From positions 62,001 to 126,000 of the forward strand of contig JABFGJ010000003.1 in the NCBI GenBank assembly GCA_013112545.1: a DNA stretch of 64,000 nt. The letters run 5' to 3'. The stretch's first letter is position 1. Every line of letters begins with the position of its first letter. Source of the stretch: Bacteroidota bacterium (lineage in GTDB: Bacteria > Bacteroidota > Bacteroidia > Flavobacteriales_E > Vicingaceae). The notes below the pieces were generated by a model, which worked only from the letters and a program-made list of their open reading frames with translations, was not told where the DNA came from and made no database searches. Shown one piece after another: positions 1-7,607 of the stretch. The position numbers and the translations under genes were made by a program.

Positions 1-1785
1 CAGGCAATCATTAAACTAGTTGTTTTTGGTTTTGGCTTGTTGCTAATCAATATCTTACTTTTTGGAGAATTAAGCTATATTCCCTCTTACTTTATTGGCT
101 TATTCAATTTAATTCAAGATAATTCATCGGCTGTTGCTTACTATCCTCAGAATAATTGGCTCTTTTTGGTCTTGTTTTTTATTAGCTTGATTTTACTTGT
201 TTTAAACAATCTTAAAAGCAAGCAAAGTGTGCTCTTCTTAATATTGTCGGTTTTGAGCATATTTGCCGCTTGGAAACATGGTATGGCAAGGGAAGATACT
301 ACCCATGCAAGAGGGTTTATGGAATTTTGCCTAGCTGTAACAGTATTGTTCGTTTTTATTCAGAAGAATAAAATTGTGAATTATATATTGGTTTTTTGTT
401 CCTTCTTGCTGCTTTCAGCAAACTTAGTCAATGTTACTAATTATTGGCCAACAAGTTACCAATTTATGCGTGCTGATAATTTTATAAATTACATACAATC
501 GGCTAATGCAATAGAACAACAAGCAGTTGAACAATCAGCTAAAAATATTAAGGTGAATAAATTGCCTGACTCTTTATTGCAAATCATAGGCAATGAATTT
601 GTTGATATATATCCTTGGGATTATACCATAATAAAAGCAAATAATTTAAATTGGAAACCGAGAATTGTAATACAATCCTATGCTTCTTATACGTCCTGGC
701 TAGATCTACAAAACGCAAATCATTTTGAATCAGATTCTGCTCCAGAATACCTGGTTTGGATGATTGAAAAAGTGAATTTGGGAATAAATCTAGGCGAGTA
801 TAATAGTATTGACTATCGATATATTTTAAACGACGAACCTAAAACTATTATAAAATTGCTCGAGAAATATGAATTGGTGCATGTTGCTGATCAGTTTTAC
901 TTATACAAAAAGCGAAAACAGGCAGTTAATGTAGAATCTATAGTGTCTGATGTATCGGAAGGTAAGTTAGGAGAGTGGATTCCAATAAAATATAACAATC
1001 AAGGATTATATCGAGTAAAACTCAATTTTAAAAGAACATTTACACAGGCTGTAAAAAGTTTTCTATACAAGGACGAGCAATATTGGGTTAGTTTGAAACT
1101 AGCAAACAACATGATTCATAATTATAGAATTGTTCCTAAAAATGCAAAAGATGGAATTTGGATTAACCCTTATTTATTTAAAAGAGGAGAGTTATTTCAG
1201 GTAAAAGAAATCAAAATTACAGCCTCTAACCCTGAGATTTTGAATCCTAATTTTACATATAGTTCAGAAGAGCTTACATTCTCTGAATCAAATAACATTC
1301 AATCTTTTTTTAAGGCTAAACTTAAATCACCTAAGCTACAACTTATTCATTCCAAACTGGCTTTTAGTCAAGACAAAAGAGTCGATAGTGCCTATTGGAT
1401 ATACAATTCAGTAAATAACTTAAATCAAGAACATATAGAAGTAATCCAGCCAGGGAACTATTCTTCAACCTTTAAATATTTAGAACAAGACACCATAGAT
1501 GGAGTTTTTCTTATCCATGCAAATGCAACAATAGATTGGAATTGCTCCTTTAAAAACAATGAAATTGTTTTAGTGATTGAAATAAAGGATAATGAGAAGT
1601 TGCTGAAGTATGATGTATTGTTTGTTGACCAACAAATTGTAAATTCAAATGGATCTAATCAGGTACTTTTAAATACAAGTATAAATTATTCAGGATCTGA
1701 TTTACAGGTAAAATCCTACATTAGAAACACAAGTTCACATGAACTTAAACTATCAAACTACCAAGTACAAATAATCGAAAATTAG
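1..1785 (+). CDS. membrane protein, C-terminal part (5' end outside window)
   Basis: The reading frame is open from base 1, so this is the C-terminal part (about 594 residues) of a longer protein whose start lies to the left. The first 150 residues hold several hydrophobic stretches separated by short loops, including Leu/Phe-rich segments near residues 10-30, 55-75, 80-95 and 105-135. The remaining 440 residues are hydrophilic, rich in Asn, Lys, Ile and Tyr, and probably lie outside the cytoplasmic membrane. The shape resembles integral-membrane glycosyltransferase or polysaccharide-related proteins with a large extracytoplasmic domain, but I recognise no motif and the family is unknown. It ends 56 bases before the small-membrane-protein family. 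Confidence 0.7.
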   Translation, partial: QAIIKLVVFGFGLLLINILLFGELSYIPSYFIGLFNLIQDNSSAVAYYPQNNWLFLVLFFISLILLVLNNLKSKQSVLFLILSVLSIFAAWKHGMAREDTTHARGFMEFCLAVTVLFVFIQKNKIVNYILVFCSFLLLSANLVNVTNYWPTSYQFMRADNFINYIQSANAIEQQAVEQSAKNIKVNKLPDSLLQIIGNEFVDIYPWDYTIIKANNLNWKPRIVIQSYASYTSWLDLQNANHFESDSAPEYLVWMIEKVNLGINLGEYNSIDYRYILNDEPKTIIKLLEKYELVHVADQFYLYKKRKQAVNVESIVSDVSEGKLGEWIPIKYNNQGLYRVKLNFKRTFTQAVKSFLYKDEQYWVSLKLANNMIHNYRIVPKNAKDGIWINPYLFKRGELFQVKEIKITASNPEILNPNFTYSSEELTFSESNNIQSFFKAKLKSPKLQLIHSKLAFSQDKRVDSAYWIYNSVNNLNQEHIEVIQPGNYSSTFKYLEQDTIDGVFLIHANATIDWNCSFKNNEIVLVIEIKDNEKLLKYDVLFVDQQIVNSNGSNQVLLNTSINYSGSDLQVKSYIRNTSSHELKLSNYQVQIIEN

Positions 1786-1841
1786 AATGTAAAAATTAGG
1801 TATTTTATTTAATTTTAGTAATCAAGATTAAATAGAACGTA

Positions 1842-2252
1842 TTGGGAAACTTAATTATTCGGAATAAAAAAAAGCTCGTTTAATTATGGACTTTTATTGG
1901 ACTATTGCTCTTCATTGTAGGTGTAAGTTCAGTTTTATTAGAAGAGATGAATTTAGTTTTTAGTTTAAGTTCAGGATTAGTGTATTTTTTTGCTGGATTA
2001 TACTATTGGTTCGTACCATATCTCAAAGTAATAGATGGAGTATTGTGGGTAAATACATATCCGTTTAGGAAAGTGAATTTAAAAGATGTAGTTCGAATAA
2101 AGCATTTTTTAGATGAGGTAATAATAGTTTGCAATGGAAAAGAGACTCGAATTTCAAATTATCAAATGTCAAAAGAAGATCAAGTCCGATTTAATAATTT
2201 TGTTAATGAGTTAAATAAAAAAACATCAGAAAATCAATTTTATAAAAAGTAA
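1842..2252 (+). pseudogene. small two-helix membrane protein, paralogue 1, with in-frame stop
   Basis: First of three related genes. From TTG 1842 the frame aligns without gaps to the start of the neighbour at 2254, but codon 14 is TAA (1881-1883) where the neighbour has Trp. Downstream the frame is open to 2252: two hydrophobic segments, then a polar C-terminal domain with FRKVNLKDVVRIKHFLDE and NGKETRIS, close to the third paralogue's FRKIKISEIEKVKQFLDE and NGKETIIS. The fold may be a membrane-anchored PH-like domain (inference). A shortened product could start at TTG 1905, inside the first hydrophobic segment, which would be poor for insertion. Its stop codon is one base before the next ATG, as in an operon. 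It could be a recent nonsense mutation or a sequencing error. Confidence 0.6.
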
Positions 2253-2253
2253 G

Positions 2254-2412
2254 ATGGAAGATTACATTTTCAAATACAAACAAAGAAGAATTTGGTTTAA
2301 CCTTATTCTAGGTCTAGTTTGGCTTGTTTTTGGAATACTATCCTTGAGTTTTAATGACAATGATTTTCTACCTGGCTGGCAATTAATTTTTGGTTTAGTA
2401 TTCCAAGAATAA
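2254..2412 (+). pseudogene. small membrane protein, paralogue 2, 5' part cut by an inversion
   Basis: ATG 2254 begins a 52-codon frame: a basic N-terminus (KYKQRRIWFN) and one clear membrane helix, then a premature stop at 2410-2412. The rest of the protein is missing on this strand but is encoded on the minus strand at 2542-2824. Joining codons up to 2387 with the reverse complement of 2824-2542 gives one uninterrupted frame of 138 residues with the two-helix plus polar-domain layout of its neighbours. The start follows the previous gene by one base, so it was probably an operon member. As the sequence stands, only a truncated peptide can be made. Confidence 0.65.
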
Positions 2413-2539
2413 AACTAAGTTCCCCTTCTTCAAAATATAAATTAGCACCTAATCCAATCATAAACAAGATAGCGCCTAAAATTAAAAGTGCATATCGCTG
2501 TCGATTTTTAAAATAAATACGAAACTCTTGTTTTGACAT
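2351..2539 (-). pseudogene. small membrane protein, paralogue 3, 5' part, inverted
   Basis: ATG 2539 on the minus strand begins a 62-codon frame with a basic N-terminus (FKNRQRY) and one hydrophobic helix, ending in residues unrelated to the family (the last few run through plus-strand sequence beyond 2388). It is the N-terminal half of a gene whose C-terminal half lies on the plus strand at 2825-3062. Joining minus 2539-2388 to plus 2825-3062 gives an open frame of 129 residues. It starts two bases after the stop of the paralogue-2 fragment at 2542, again a tight operon spacing. Confidence 0.65.
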
Positions 2540-2832
2540 AGCTATACTTTTGTTTGTTCTAAAATTAAGCTTTCTTGAATCTCATCCATCAAGGATTTGA
2601 ATTTTACTTTAGATTCAAATTCCATTCCGTCCAATGCAACAGTAAGCTTTTTGGCATTTGTAAACATCGTGTATTCACCTGCAAATAGCTTAACCCTGTT
2701 CACTTCTGCTAAGTTTATGGTTTTACCAAAATGATAATAGCTTTTTAATTGATTGTTTTTTAATTCAATGTATTGATATTTTTTTTGATAAATATACAGT
2801 CCTATGAATAGGGTTGGCTTATACATTAATTG
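2380..2832. repeat. 8-bp inverted repeat flanking a 437-bp inverted segment
   Basis: CAATTAAT at 2380-2387 and its reverse complement ATTAATTG at 2825-2832 flank 2388-2824. Reversing the enclosed segment joins plus 2387 to the complement of 2824 and the complement of 2388 to 2825. It restores two tandem open frames, of 417 bp (2254 onward) and 390 bp (ending 3062), both exact multiples of three, separated by two bases. The repeat is short and AT-rich, and no recombinase gene lies within this window's neighbourhood, so this may be a one-off inversion and not a programmed switch. Confidence 0.75.
2542..2826 (-). pseudogene. small membrane protein, paralogue 2, 3' part, inverted
   Basis: The frame encodes the second hydrophobic segment (FIGLYIYQKKYQYIEL) and the polar C-terminal domain (INLAEVNRVKLFAGEYTMF) of the family. 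The ATG at 2826 is created by the right-hand repeat; no membrane-targeting N-terminus precedes it. Its natural continuation upstream is the plus-strand fragment at 2254-2387. I therefore read it as the displaced second half of paralogue 2 and not as an independent 94-residue gene, although expression from ATG 2826 cannot be excluded. Confidence 0.6.
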
Positions 2833-3062
2833 GTATTTACAGATGTTATCAACCTTATGTCAAAGTAAAGGAAGGTTTTCTTTGGTTTAGCAGCAATCCA
2901 TTTCGTAAAATTAAAATTTCAGAAATAGAAAAAGTGAAACAGTTTTTGGATGAGACGACTTTGTTTGTGAATGGGAAAGAAACTATAATTAGTGACTTGA
3001 TGATGAGCGAAACGGATAAAAAAAGATTTAGTGAATTTATAAATGGAATTAATCCCATTTAA
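2825..3062 (+). pseudogene. small membrane protein, paralogue 3, 3' part
   Basis: The frame is open to TAA 3060-3062 and encodes a segment matching the family's second half: IYRCYQPYVKVKEGFLWFSS, FRKIKISEIEKVKQFLDE, NGKETIIS and a polar C-terminal helix. It has no ATG of its own upstream of the conserved part. Its natural 5' half is on the minus strand at 2539-2388. It is very similar to the C-terminal half of paralogue 1 at 1842-2252, which shows what the intact gene should look like. Confidence 0.65.
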
Positions 3063-3105
3063 CCAGTAAATGCAATTGTATTAATTGTGCTTGTGTTGTT
3101 AAAGC

Positions 3106-3294
3106 TTACTTTTTTAGCTTAGACCAAAAAATCATAATAGCTAAAGTCAATCCTAAAGCTATTGTAATATATGATTTTTGATTTTCTTCAAATACTAAAT
3201 TGTCAAAATTTAGGGCAGTTATGCCAAAAGCTAATAAAAATACACTGAAGAAAGTTAGTAGTTTAATTCTATTTTCTGGTTTCATATTAAGCAT
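3106..3294 (-). CDS. small two-helix membrane protein
   Basis: A 62-residue protein with a short basic start (MKPENRIK), a helix around residues 11-30, a polar loop (NLVFEENQ) and a second helix around residues 42-58, ending in LKK. The ATG at 3294 overlaps the stop codon of the ferritin gene and a second ATG lies three codons later, so it is probably translated from the ferritin transcript. I recognise no family. The two helices recall the N-terminal half of the damaged family at 1842-3062, but I see no convincing sequence match. Confidence 0.55.
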   Translation of the reverse strand: MLNMKPENRIKLLTFFSVFLLAFGITALNFDNLVFEENQKSYITIALGLTLAIMIFWSKLKK

Positions 3295-3787
3295 GTGTTT
3301 TACTAGCGGCTTCTAAATCTTTATCAAACATATATAAACTAGACTTTTCACTTCCTATCATTTCTAATTTATCTAAAATAGAACGGGCTAATTGTTCCTC
3401 TTCCATTTGTTCAGAAATATACCACTGCATGAAATTGTTAGTTGTATGGTCATTTTCTTTTAAACAAGCGGTAATTATATCATTAATCGATGCTGTTACC
3501 AAAATCTCATGTTCTAAAATACTTTTAAAAACTGCTTGTAAAGTTTCAAACTCTTTGGTGGGTTTTGGTAAAGCAGGAACCGTTGCATGTCCGCCACGTT
3601 CATTGATAAATTTTACCAATTTTAACATATGCATTCTTTCTTCATCAGAATGAGCATATAAAAAGCTTGCTGCACCACTAAATCCATTGACATCAGCCCA
3701 GCATGCCATAGCTAAATATAATTGAGATGAAGAGGCTTCTTTTTCTATTTGACTTTGTAATTTACTTTCGATTGTTTTAGATAGCAT
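3287..3787 (-). CDS. ftnA: non-haem ferritin
   Basis: Cytoplasmic iron-storage protein of 166 residues, the usual length of bacterial ferritin. It oxidises Fe(II) and stores the mineral in a 24-subunit shell. The ferroxidase ligands known from E. coli FtnA are all in place: Glu17 (with Tyr24), Glu50, His53, Glu94, Glu126-Gln127 and Glu130. There is no haem-binding Met in a bacterioferritin context. The start at ATG 3787 leaves 22 bases to a TATCTTTG -7 box at 3809-3816. The small membrane protein at 3106-3294 overlaps its end and may be co-transcribed. Confidence 0.93.
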   Translation of the reverse strand: MLSKTIESKLQSQIEKEASSSQLYLAMACWADVNGFSGAASFLYAHSDEERMHMLKLVKFINERGGHATVPALPKPTKEFETLQAVFKSILEHEILVTASINDIITACLKENDHTTNNFMQWYISEQMEEEQLARSILDKLEMIGSEKSSLYMFDKDLEAASKTHA

Positions 3788-3808
3788 TTCTTGTGTTTTT
3801 TATTTTAT

Positions 3809-3816
3809 CAAAGATA
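3809..3816 (-). promoter_or_regulatory. Bacteroidota -7 box for ferritin
   Basis: On the minus strand this reads TATCTTTG, matching TAnnTTTG, 21 bases upstream of the ferritin ATG. No good -33 TTTG is visible at the usual distance. Confidence 0.45.
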
Positions 3817-3831
3817 AGTTTAAAGCTGATT

Positions 3832-4947
3832 TTAATTTGGTATTTGTAAAAGATATTTTAATTTTTCTATTTCTTTTCCATTAACGATTAAAGATAAAGC
3901 TTGCTCACCAGCGTAATATTTTCGTGTAGAAATAGGTATAATAGAATGATTTTTTTGAATAGTGATTTTTTCTAATGGCTTTAAAGCTTTTTCAGAGATT
4001 TTAAAAACTTTCCTGTTCTGTTTACCATTAGATTTTAAAAAATAACATCCATATTCCAACCTAACAAGTATATTGGCTTTACTCAGGTTTTTAAGGGTGA
4101 ATTTAAATGACAAATGATCGCCCATTTTTATTTCTTTGCTAGCTAAATTAATTGAGCTAATTTCAAGTGCATTGTTATTAGAGTAACCAAACAATTCCAT
4201 GGCTTGTTGATTGCCTTTTTTTAAGAGTGTCCGGCAAGCAAGTTTAATAATCCAATTGGTATTATCTGAAAAATTCTGCCATTTCTTGGCAATTTTTAAG
4301 ACCAATTCTGGGTGGTCTTTTGAAATGTCATTCAAATTATTGGCAACACTTTTACGAACATACAAAGAGTCATCGGACTTTAAATTCTCTAAAATCGGAA
4401 GGATTTCACTCGGATCTTCAATTAGTTCTTTTAATGCCATTCCCCAAGGTAATTTAGGTCTGCAACCTTCAGAAGCAAATCTTCTTATGTTTTCGTGTGG
4501 ATGAGTTGACCATTTTGTCATGCGACCCATTACTTTTTTTCTATCTTGAATTATAAAAGGTCGTATTGCAAATTCACAAGAAATGTGCTTGGTGATTTGC
4601 TCTATGGCATCTAGCGATATATCGACATGATTTTGGCCAAAGACTTCAATATAATCTGGTAAAAAGAAATATTCATAGCGTTCTACTTTGTGATTTAATT
4701 GAGCCAATTTATTTAAGATTTTAATTAATAAATCGCTTGCCTTTTTAAAATCAGCTGGAAGTTGCTTGTGGATATTAAGAGTTAGACTCCTTGTTCTTTC
4801 TTTTAATTCTAATTGGTCCCAGCTTTTATTAAAAATGGAACTTTCCATTTTCTCTATATTGAAATTGGGGTCATAGGATTTCCAAACTTGAAAAAATGAT
4901 TGGTAAAACTGTTTGTTTAAACTATTTTTTAATGGTTCAAAACTCAT
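3832..4947 (-). CDS. alkC: AlkC-type DNA glycosylase with C-terminal Ig-like domain
   Basis: DNA alkylation repair protein of 371 residues made of HEAT-like helical repeats. It would remove alkylated bases such as 3-methyladenine without flipping them out. The family signature HENIRRFASEG plus RPKLPW lies at residues 151-168, followed by helical repeats with VRKSVANNLNDISKDHP (about 197-213) and TNWIIKLACRTLLKKG. The last hundred residues, from about 272, are beta-rich (GDHLSFKFTLKNLS) and fit the immunoglobulin-like domain known in one AlkC subgroup. The gene stands alone between ferritin and rpoD, each apparently with its own terminator or promoter. AlkD is less likely given the signature and the extra domain. 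Confidence 0.85.
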   Translation of the reverse strand: MSFEPLKNSLNKQFYQSFFQVWKSYDPNFNIEKMESSIFNKSWDQLELKERTRSLTLNIHKQLPADFKKASDLLIKILNKLAQLNHKVERYEYFFLPDYIEVFGQNHVDISLDAIEQITKHISCEFAIRPFIIQDRKKVMGRMTKWSTHPHENIRRFASEGCRPKLPWGMALKELIEDPSEILPILENLKSDDSLYVRKSVANNLNDISKDHPELVLKIAKKWQNFSDNTNWIIKLACRTLLKKGNQQAMELFGYSNNNALEISSINLASKEIKMGDHLSFKFTLKNLSKANILVRLEYGCYFLKSNGKQNRKVFKISEKALKPLEKITIQKNHSIIPISTRKYYAGEQALSLIVNGKEIEKLKYLLQIPN

Positions 4948-4970
4948 GCTTGAAAATTAACAATTAGGGA

Positions 4971-5021
4971 ATAAAAAAGCCCTTGCTATACTGACCTTAG
5001 TCGATGTATAATCAAGGGCTT
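4971..5021 (-). terminator. rho-independent terminator of rpoD
   Basis: Arms AAGCCCTTG (4977-4985) and CAAGGGCTT (5013-5021) pair perfectly around a 27-base loop. On the minus strand a run of six T follows the hairpin, 20 bases after the rpoD stop codon. Confidence 0.75.
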
Positions 5022-5040
5022 TGAATTAATTTTTTTAAAC

Positions 5041-5904
5041 TTACAAGTAAGTCTGTAGATTCGTTTGAGCTGAAACTCTTCTTAACCTTCTTAAACCTCT
5101 CTCTTTAATTTGACGAATTCTCTCTCTCGTCAAGCCAAAAGTATTACCAATTTCTTCTAAAGTCATTTCGCTGGTTCCGCCTAGTCCGTAGAATAAACGA
5201 ATCACTTCAGCTTCCATTCCTTTTAAATAAGAAAGCGTTCTTTCTAAATCTTGCGATAAAGATTCTTGTAATAAATTGTCAGAAGGATCAGGGGTGTCAG
5301 AATTTTCTAAAACACTTACCAAGCTGTTGTTGTCATCGTCGTTGCTCATAGGAGCATCGATAGAAACTTGCTTTTTAGACATTTTCAAAGACATTTCTAC
5401 TTTTGCAACATCCATTTCAGTCAAGTCACTCAACTCATCAGCTGTAGGCGTTCTTTCATTCTTTTGTTCGAATTCATTACTTGCTTTACTGATTTTTTGA
5501 ATTTCACCCAATCTGTTGTGTGGCAAACGAATCGTTCTAGAGTTGTCAGCAGCAGCTTTTAAGATGCTTTGACGAATCCACCATACCGCATAAGAGATAA
5601 ATTTAAACCCCTTGGTATGATCGTATCGTTTAGCAGCCTCTATTAACCCAAGGTTTCCTTCGTTAATTAAATCCTCAAGGGTAAGGCCAGTATTTTGATA
5701 TTGTTTAGCAACAGAAATCACAAATCGAAGGTTGGCTCTTACTAATCTATTTAGAGCTCGTTCATCACCATTTTGGATTTTTATTGCTAATTCAACTTCT
5801 TCTTCAGCCGTAATCATCTCTTCTTTAGAAACATCTTGAAGATATTTCTCTAAAGACTTACTTTCCCTTTTAGTAATCTGCTGACTGATTTTGAGTTGTC
5901 TCAT
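5041..5904 (-). CDS. rpoD: primary RNA polymerase sigma factor
   Basis: A 287-residue sigma-70 factor of the short type used as housekeeping sigma in Bacteroidota; region 1.1 is absent. Region 1.2 is KSLEKYLQDVSKEEMITAEE, region 2 holds LVRANLRFVISVAKQYQN, LEDLINEGNLGLIEAAKRYD and KFISYAVWWIRQSI, region 3 begins with TIRLPHNR, and region 4 carries LEEIGNTFGLTRERIRQIK, the -35-binding helix-turn-helix. It directs recognition of the TTTG / TAnnTTTG promoters found elsewhere in the window. The start at ATG 5904 gives the conserved MRQLKI beginning. It is monocistronic, with a terminator at 4971-5021. Confidence 0.95.
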   Translation of the reverse strand: MRQLKISQQITKRESKSLEKYLQDVSKEEMITAEEEVELAIKIQNGDERALNRLVRANLRFVISVAKQYQNTGLTLEDLINEGNLGLIEAAKRYDHTKGFKFISYAVWWIRQSILKAAADNSRTIRLPHNRLGEIQKISKASNEFEQKNERTPTADELSDLTEMDVAKVEMSLKMSKKQVSIDAPMSNDDDNNSLVSVLENSDTPDPSDNLLQESLSQDLERTLSYLKGMEAEVIRLFYGLGGTSEMTLEEIGNTFGLTRERIRQIKERGLRRLRRVSAQTNLQTYL

Positions 5905-5956
5905 ATTCTTATTTTAATTTTTAACTTATTTGTTATATCAATAACCGTGCTACTAC

Positions 5957-6385
5957 TTAACGTATTTTTGATACAATTGTTTTGTTTGGCAATTGTTCTA
6001 CACCCCAACTTTTATCGAAGACAATAGGCAAATATCGATTATACAATGACAATCTGATTCTTCCTTCTTTGTCCATCGGTTTGTCTGTAGGTTCTCCTGT
6101 AAATTCATAACAATTAATTTTTGGATGCAGTTCCATGTATTTACGAACAATCTCCACGATGGTTGCCATTACACGAAAAACCTCAAACTTATTGGTCATG
6201 CTATACTCTTCACCTTCATACTCCTCATTCAAAACACCAAATACTATTGATGTGTTTAAAATGTTATTTTGCTTTCTCCCAAACCTTACTTCATATCGTA
6301 CTCCTGAGTCCGATATAAAATAGTAGGTAGAACCACTTTCAATCGGAGGATGAATGATGTTATATGGAAGTTTAAGTCTTAACAA
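5957..6385 (-). CDS. conserved hypothetical protein of Bacteroidota
   Basis: A soluble 142-residue protein beginning MLRLKLPYNIIHPPIE and containing RYEVRFGRKQNN, VFGVLNEEYEGEE and a charged helix FEVFRVMATIVEIVRKYME. I know this as a short uncharacterised protein repeatedly found in Bacteroidota, but no function is known to me. The start is a TTG at 6385; the frame has no better codon upstream, and a TAATTTTG box 16 to 23 bases further upstream (6401-6408) supports it. The gene sits between rpoD and the divergent J-domain gene. Confidence 0.7.
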   Translation of the reverse strand: MLRLKLPYNIIHPPIESGSTYYFISDSGVRYEVRFGRKQNNILNTSIVFGVLNEEYEGEEYSMTNKFEVFRVMATIVEIVRKYMELHPKINCYEFTGEPTDKPMDKEGRIRLSLYNRYLPIVFDKSWGVEQLPNKTIVSKIR

Positions 6386-6442
6386 TTTCCAAAGGGCAAA
6401 ATTAACTATTAAATTGATTTATAAAAACCTTTTTATAATCTA

Positions 6443-6471
6443 TTTGTATCCTAATAGTATCGCTAATTTTG
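6443..6471 (+). promoter_or_regulatory. promoter for the TerB/J-domain gene
   Basis: TTTG at 6443-6446 and TAATTTTG at 6464-6471 are separated by 17 bases, close to the Bacteroidota -33/-7 arrangement; the ATG at 6493 is 21 bases downstream. Confidence 0.5.
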
Positions 6472-6492
6472 ACGCTATAAAAGAAATAATTT

Positions 6493-7251
6493 ATGAAAGG
6501 TTGGGGGAAATGGATAGGTGCCTTAATAGGGTTTTCAGTTTTTAATTTTTTTGGTGGTGTTCTTGGATTCATTATAGGTTCTATGTTTGATGCTCGCACA
6601 TCGGTAGAATGGGATGAACGGTTTACAGGATCCACAAATTATACAGGAAAGCAAGCTTATCAAAGAAGTAGCACTGGTGATTTTGCTGCAAGTTTATTGG
6701 TGTTGACAGCAGCAGTAATGAAAGCTGACGGCAAAGTAGTTAAGTCAGAGTTAGAATATGTTAAAAAATTCTACATCGGACAATTTGGCGCAGAAAAAAC
6801 CAGAATTCAAATGCAGGCATTGAGAGATTTGCTAAACGAACCTATTGATGTAAGGAGTATAGGACACTCTATTCGTTATCAAATGCAATACCACAGTAGA
6901 TTACAATTACTGCATTATTTGTTTGGTATAGCGCAAGCAGATGGTAGTATTTCAACTACTGAAGTTAATGAAATAAGACGTATTTCAGGATATCTTGGAA
7001 TTAATTCGCCTGATTTTGATTCGATTAAGGCCATGTTTATTCGAGAGACTGGTGGTGATTTTAAAATATTAGAAATTAGCACAGACGCCAACAACGATGA
7101 AATTAAATCGGCTTATCGTAAAATGGCTAAAAAATATCACCCAGATAAGGTCGCGTCATTAGGTGATGATGTAAGAAAACAAGCGGAAGAGAAATTTAGA
7201 ATGGTTCAAGAAGCGTACGAAAACTTAAAAAAAGCAAGAGGCTTTTCGTAA
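6493..7251 (+). CDS. membrane-anchored TerB/J-domain co-chaperone (DjlA-like)
   Basis: A 252-residue protein. Residues 1-30 form a Gly-rich membrane segment (WIGALIGFSVFNFFGGVLGF). Residues 65-180 form a TerB-like helical domain with the two typical halves VMKADGKVVKSELEYVKKFY and GIAQADGSISTTEVNEIRRI. The C-terminal 60 residues are a J domain with the essential HPD in KKYHPDKV, which would stimulate the ATPase of DnaK. This order is that of DjlA-type co-chaperones, with the J domain facing the cytoplasm. It runs tail to tail with the gene at 7206, overlapping it by 46 bases. Confidence 0.88.
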   Translation: MKGWGKWIGALIGFSVFNFFGGVLGFIIGSMFDARTSVEWDERFTGSTNYTGKQAYQRSSTGDFAASLLVLTAAVMKADGKVVKSELEYVKKFYIGQFGAEKTRIQMQALRDLLNEPIDVRSIGHSIRYQMQYHSRLQLLHYLFGIAQADGSISTTEVNEIRRISGYLGINSPDFDSIKAMFIRETGGDFKILEISTDANNDEIKSAYRKMAKKYHPDKVASLGDDVRKQAEEKFRMVQEAYENLKKARGFS

Positions 7252-7511
7252 ACTGTTTCGTTTTTAACATCCTCTTCAGGCAATAGTTGCTTCCTATCTA
7301 TAGTGTCTTTTTCAATTTTCTGAGTAGGAGGTATGAATTTAAATAGGCTAAAGTCATATTTAGTTGGCTTCTTTTTGACCTTGCTATCTACTTTTTCCTT
7401 CAACTGTTGGTTGTTAATGTTTGTTTGTGTGCTTTCATAAGCTTTAGCAGAAGCAATATTTGTTGTTAAACAGGCTGCAATAAATACGAGTAATCCGATT
7501 ATATTTTTCAT
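7206..7511 (-). CDS. small secreted protein of unknown function
   Basis: A 101-residue protein with a clear signal peptide (MKNIIGLLVFIAACLTTNIASA, cleavage after SAKA or ASA) and a polar Lys/Thr-rich mature part containing KKKPTKYDFSLFKF and QKIEKDTIDRKQLL. I start it at ATG 7511 because the longer frame (to 7583) only adds a non-signal extension. Its 3' end overlaps the convergent J-domain gene by 46 bases. The family is not recognised. Confidence 0.55.
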   Translation of the reverse strand: MKNIIGLLVFIAACLTTNIASAKAYESTQTNINNQQLKEKVDSKVKKKPTKYDFSLFKFIPPTQKIEKDTIDRKQLLPEEDVKNETVYEKPLAFFKFSYAS

Positions 7512-7607
7512 ATTTTTATTTTTTAACAACTCGAAAGTAAGAAAAACTGTCGAATTGTCAATGGATAAATATTTGTATGGCAATAATTTAACAATTTTTT
7601 ATATTCC

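Noticed and set aside
2855-3058. 67-residue frame on the minus strand
   Set aside because: It is antisense to the conserved part of the third small membrane protein paralogue and has no family features of its own.
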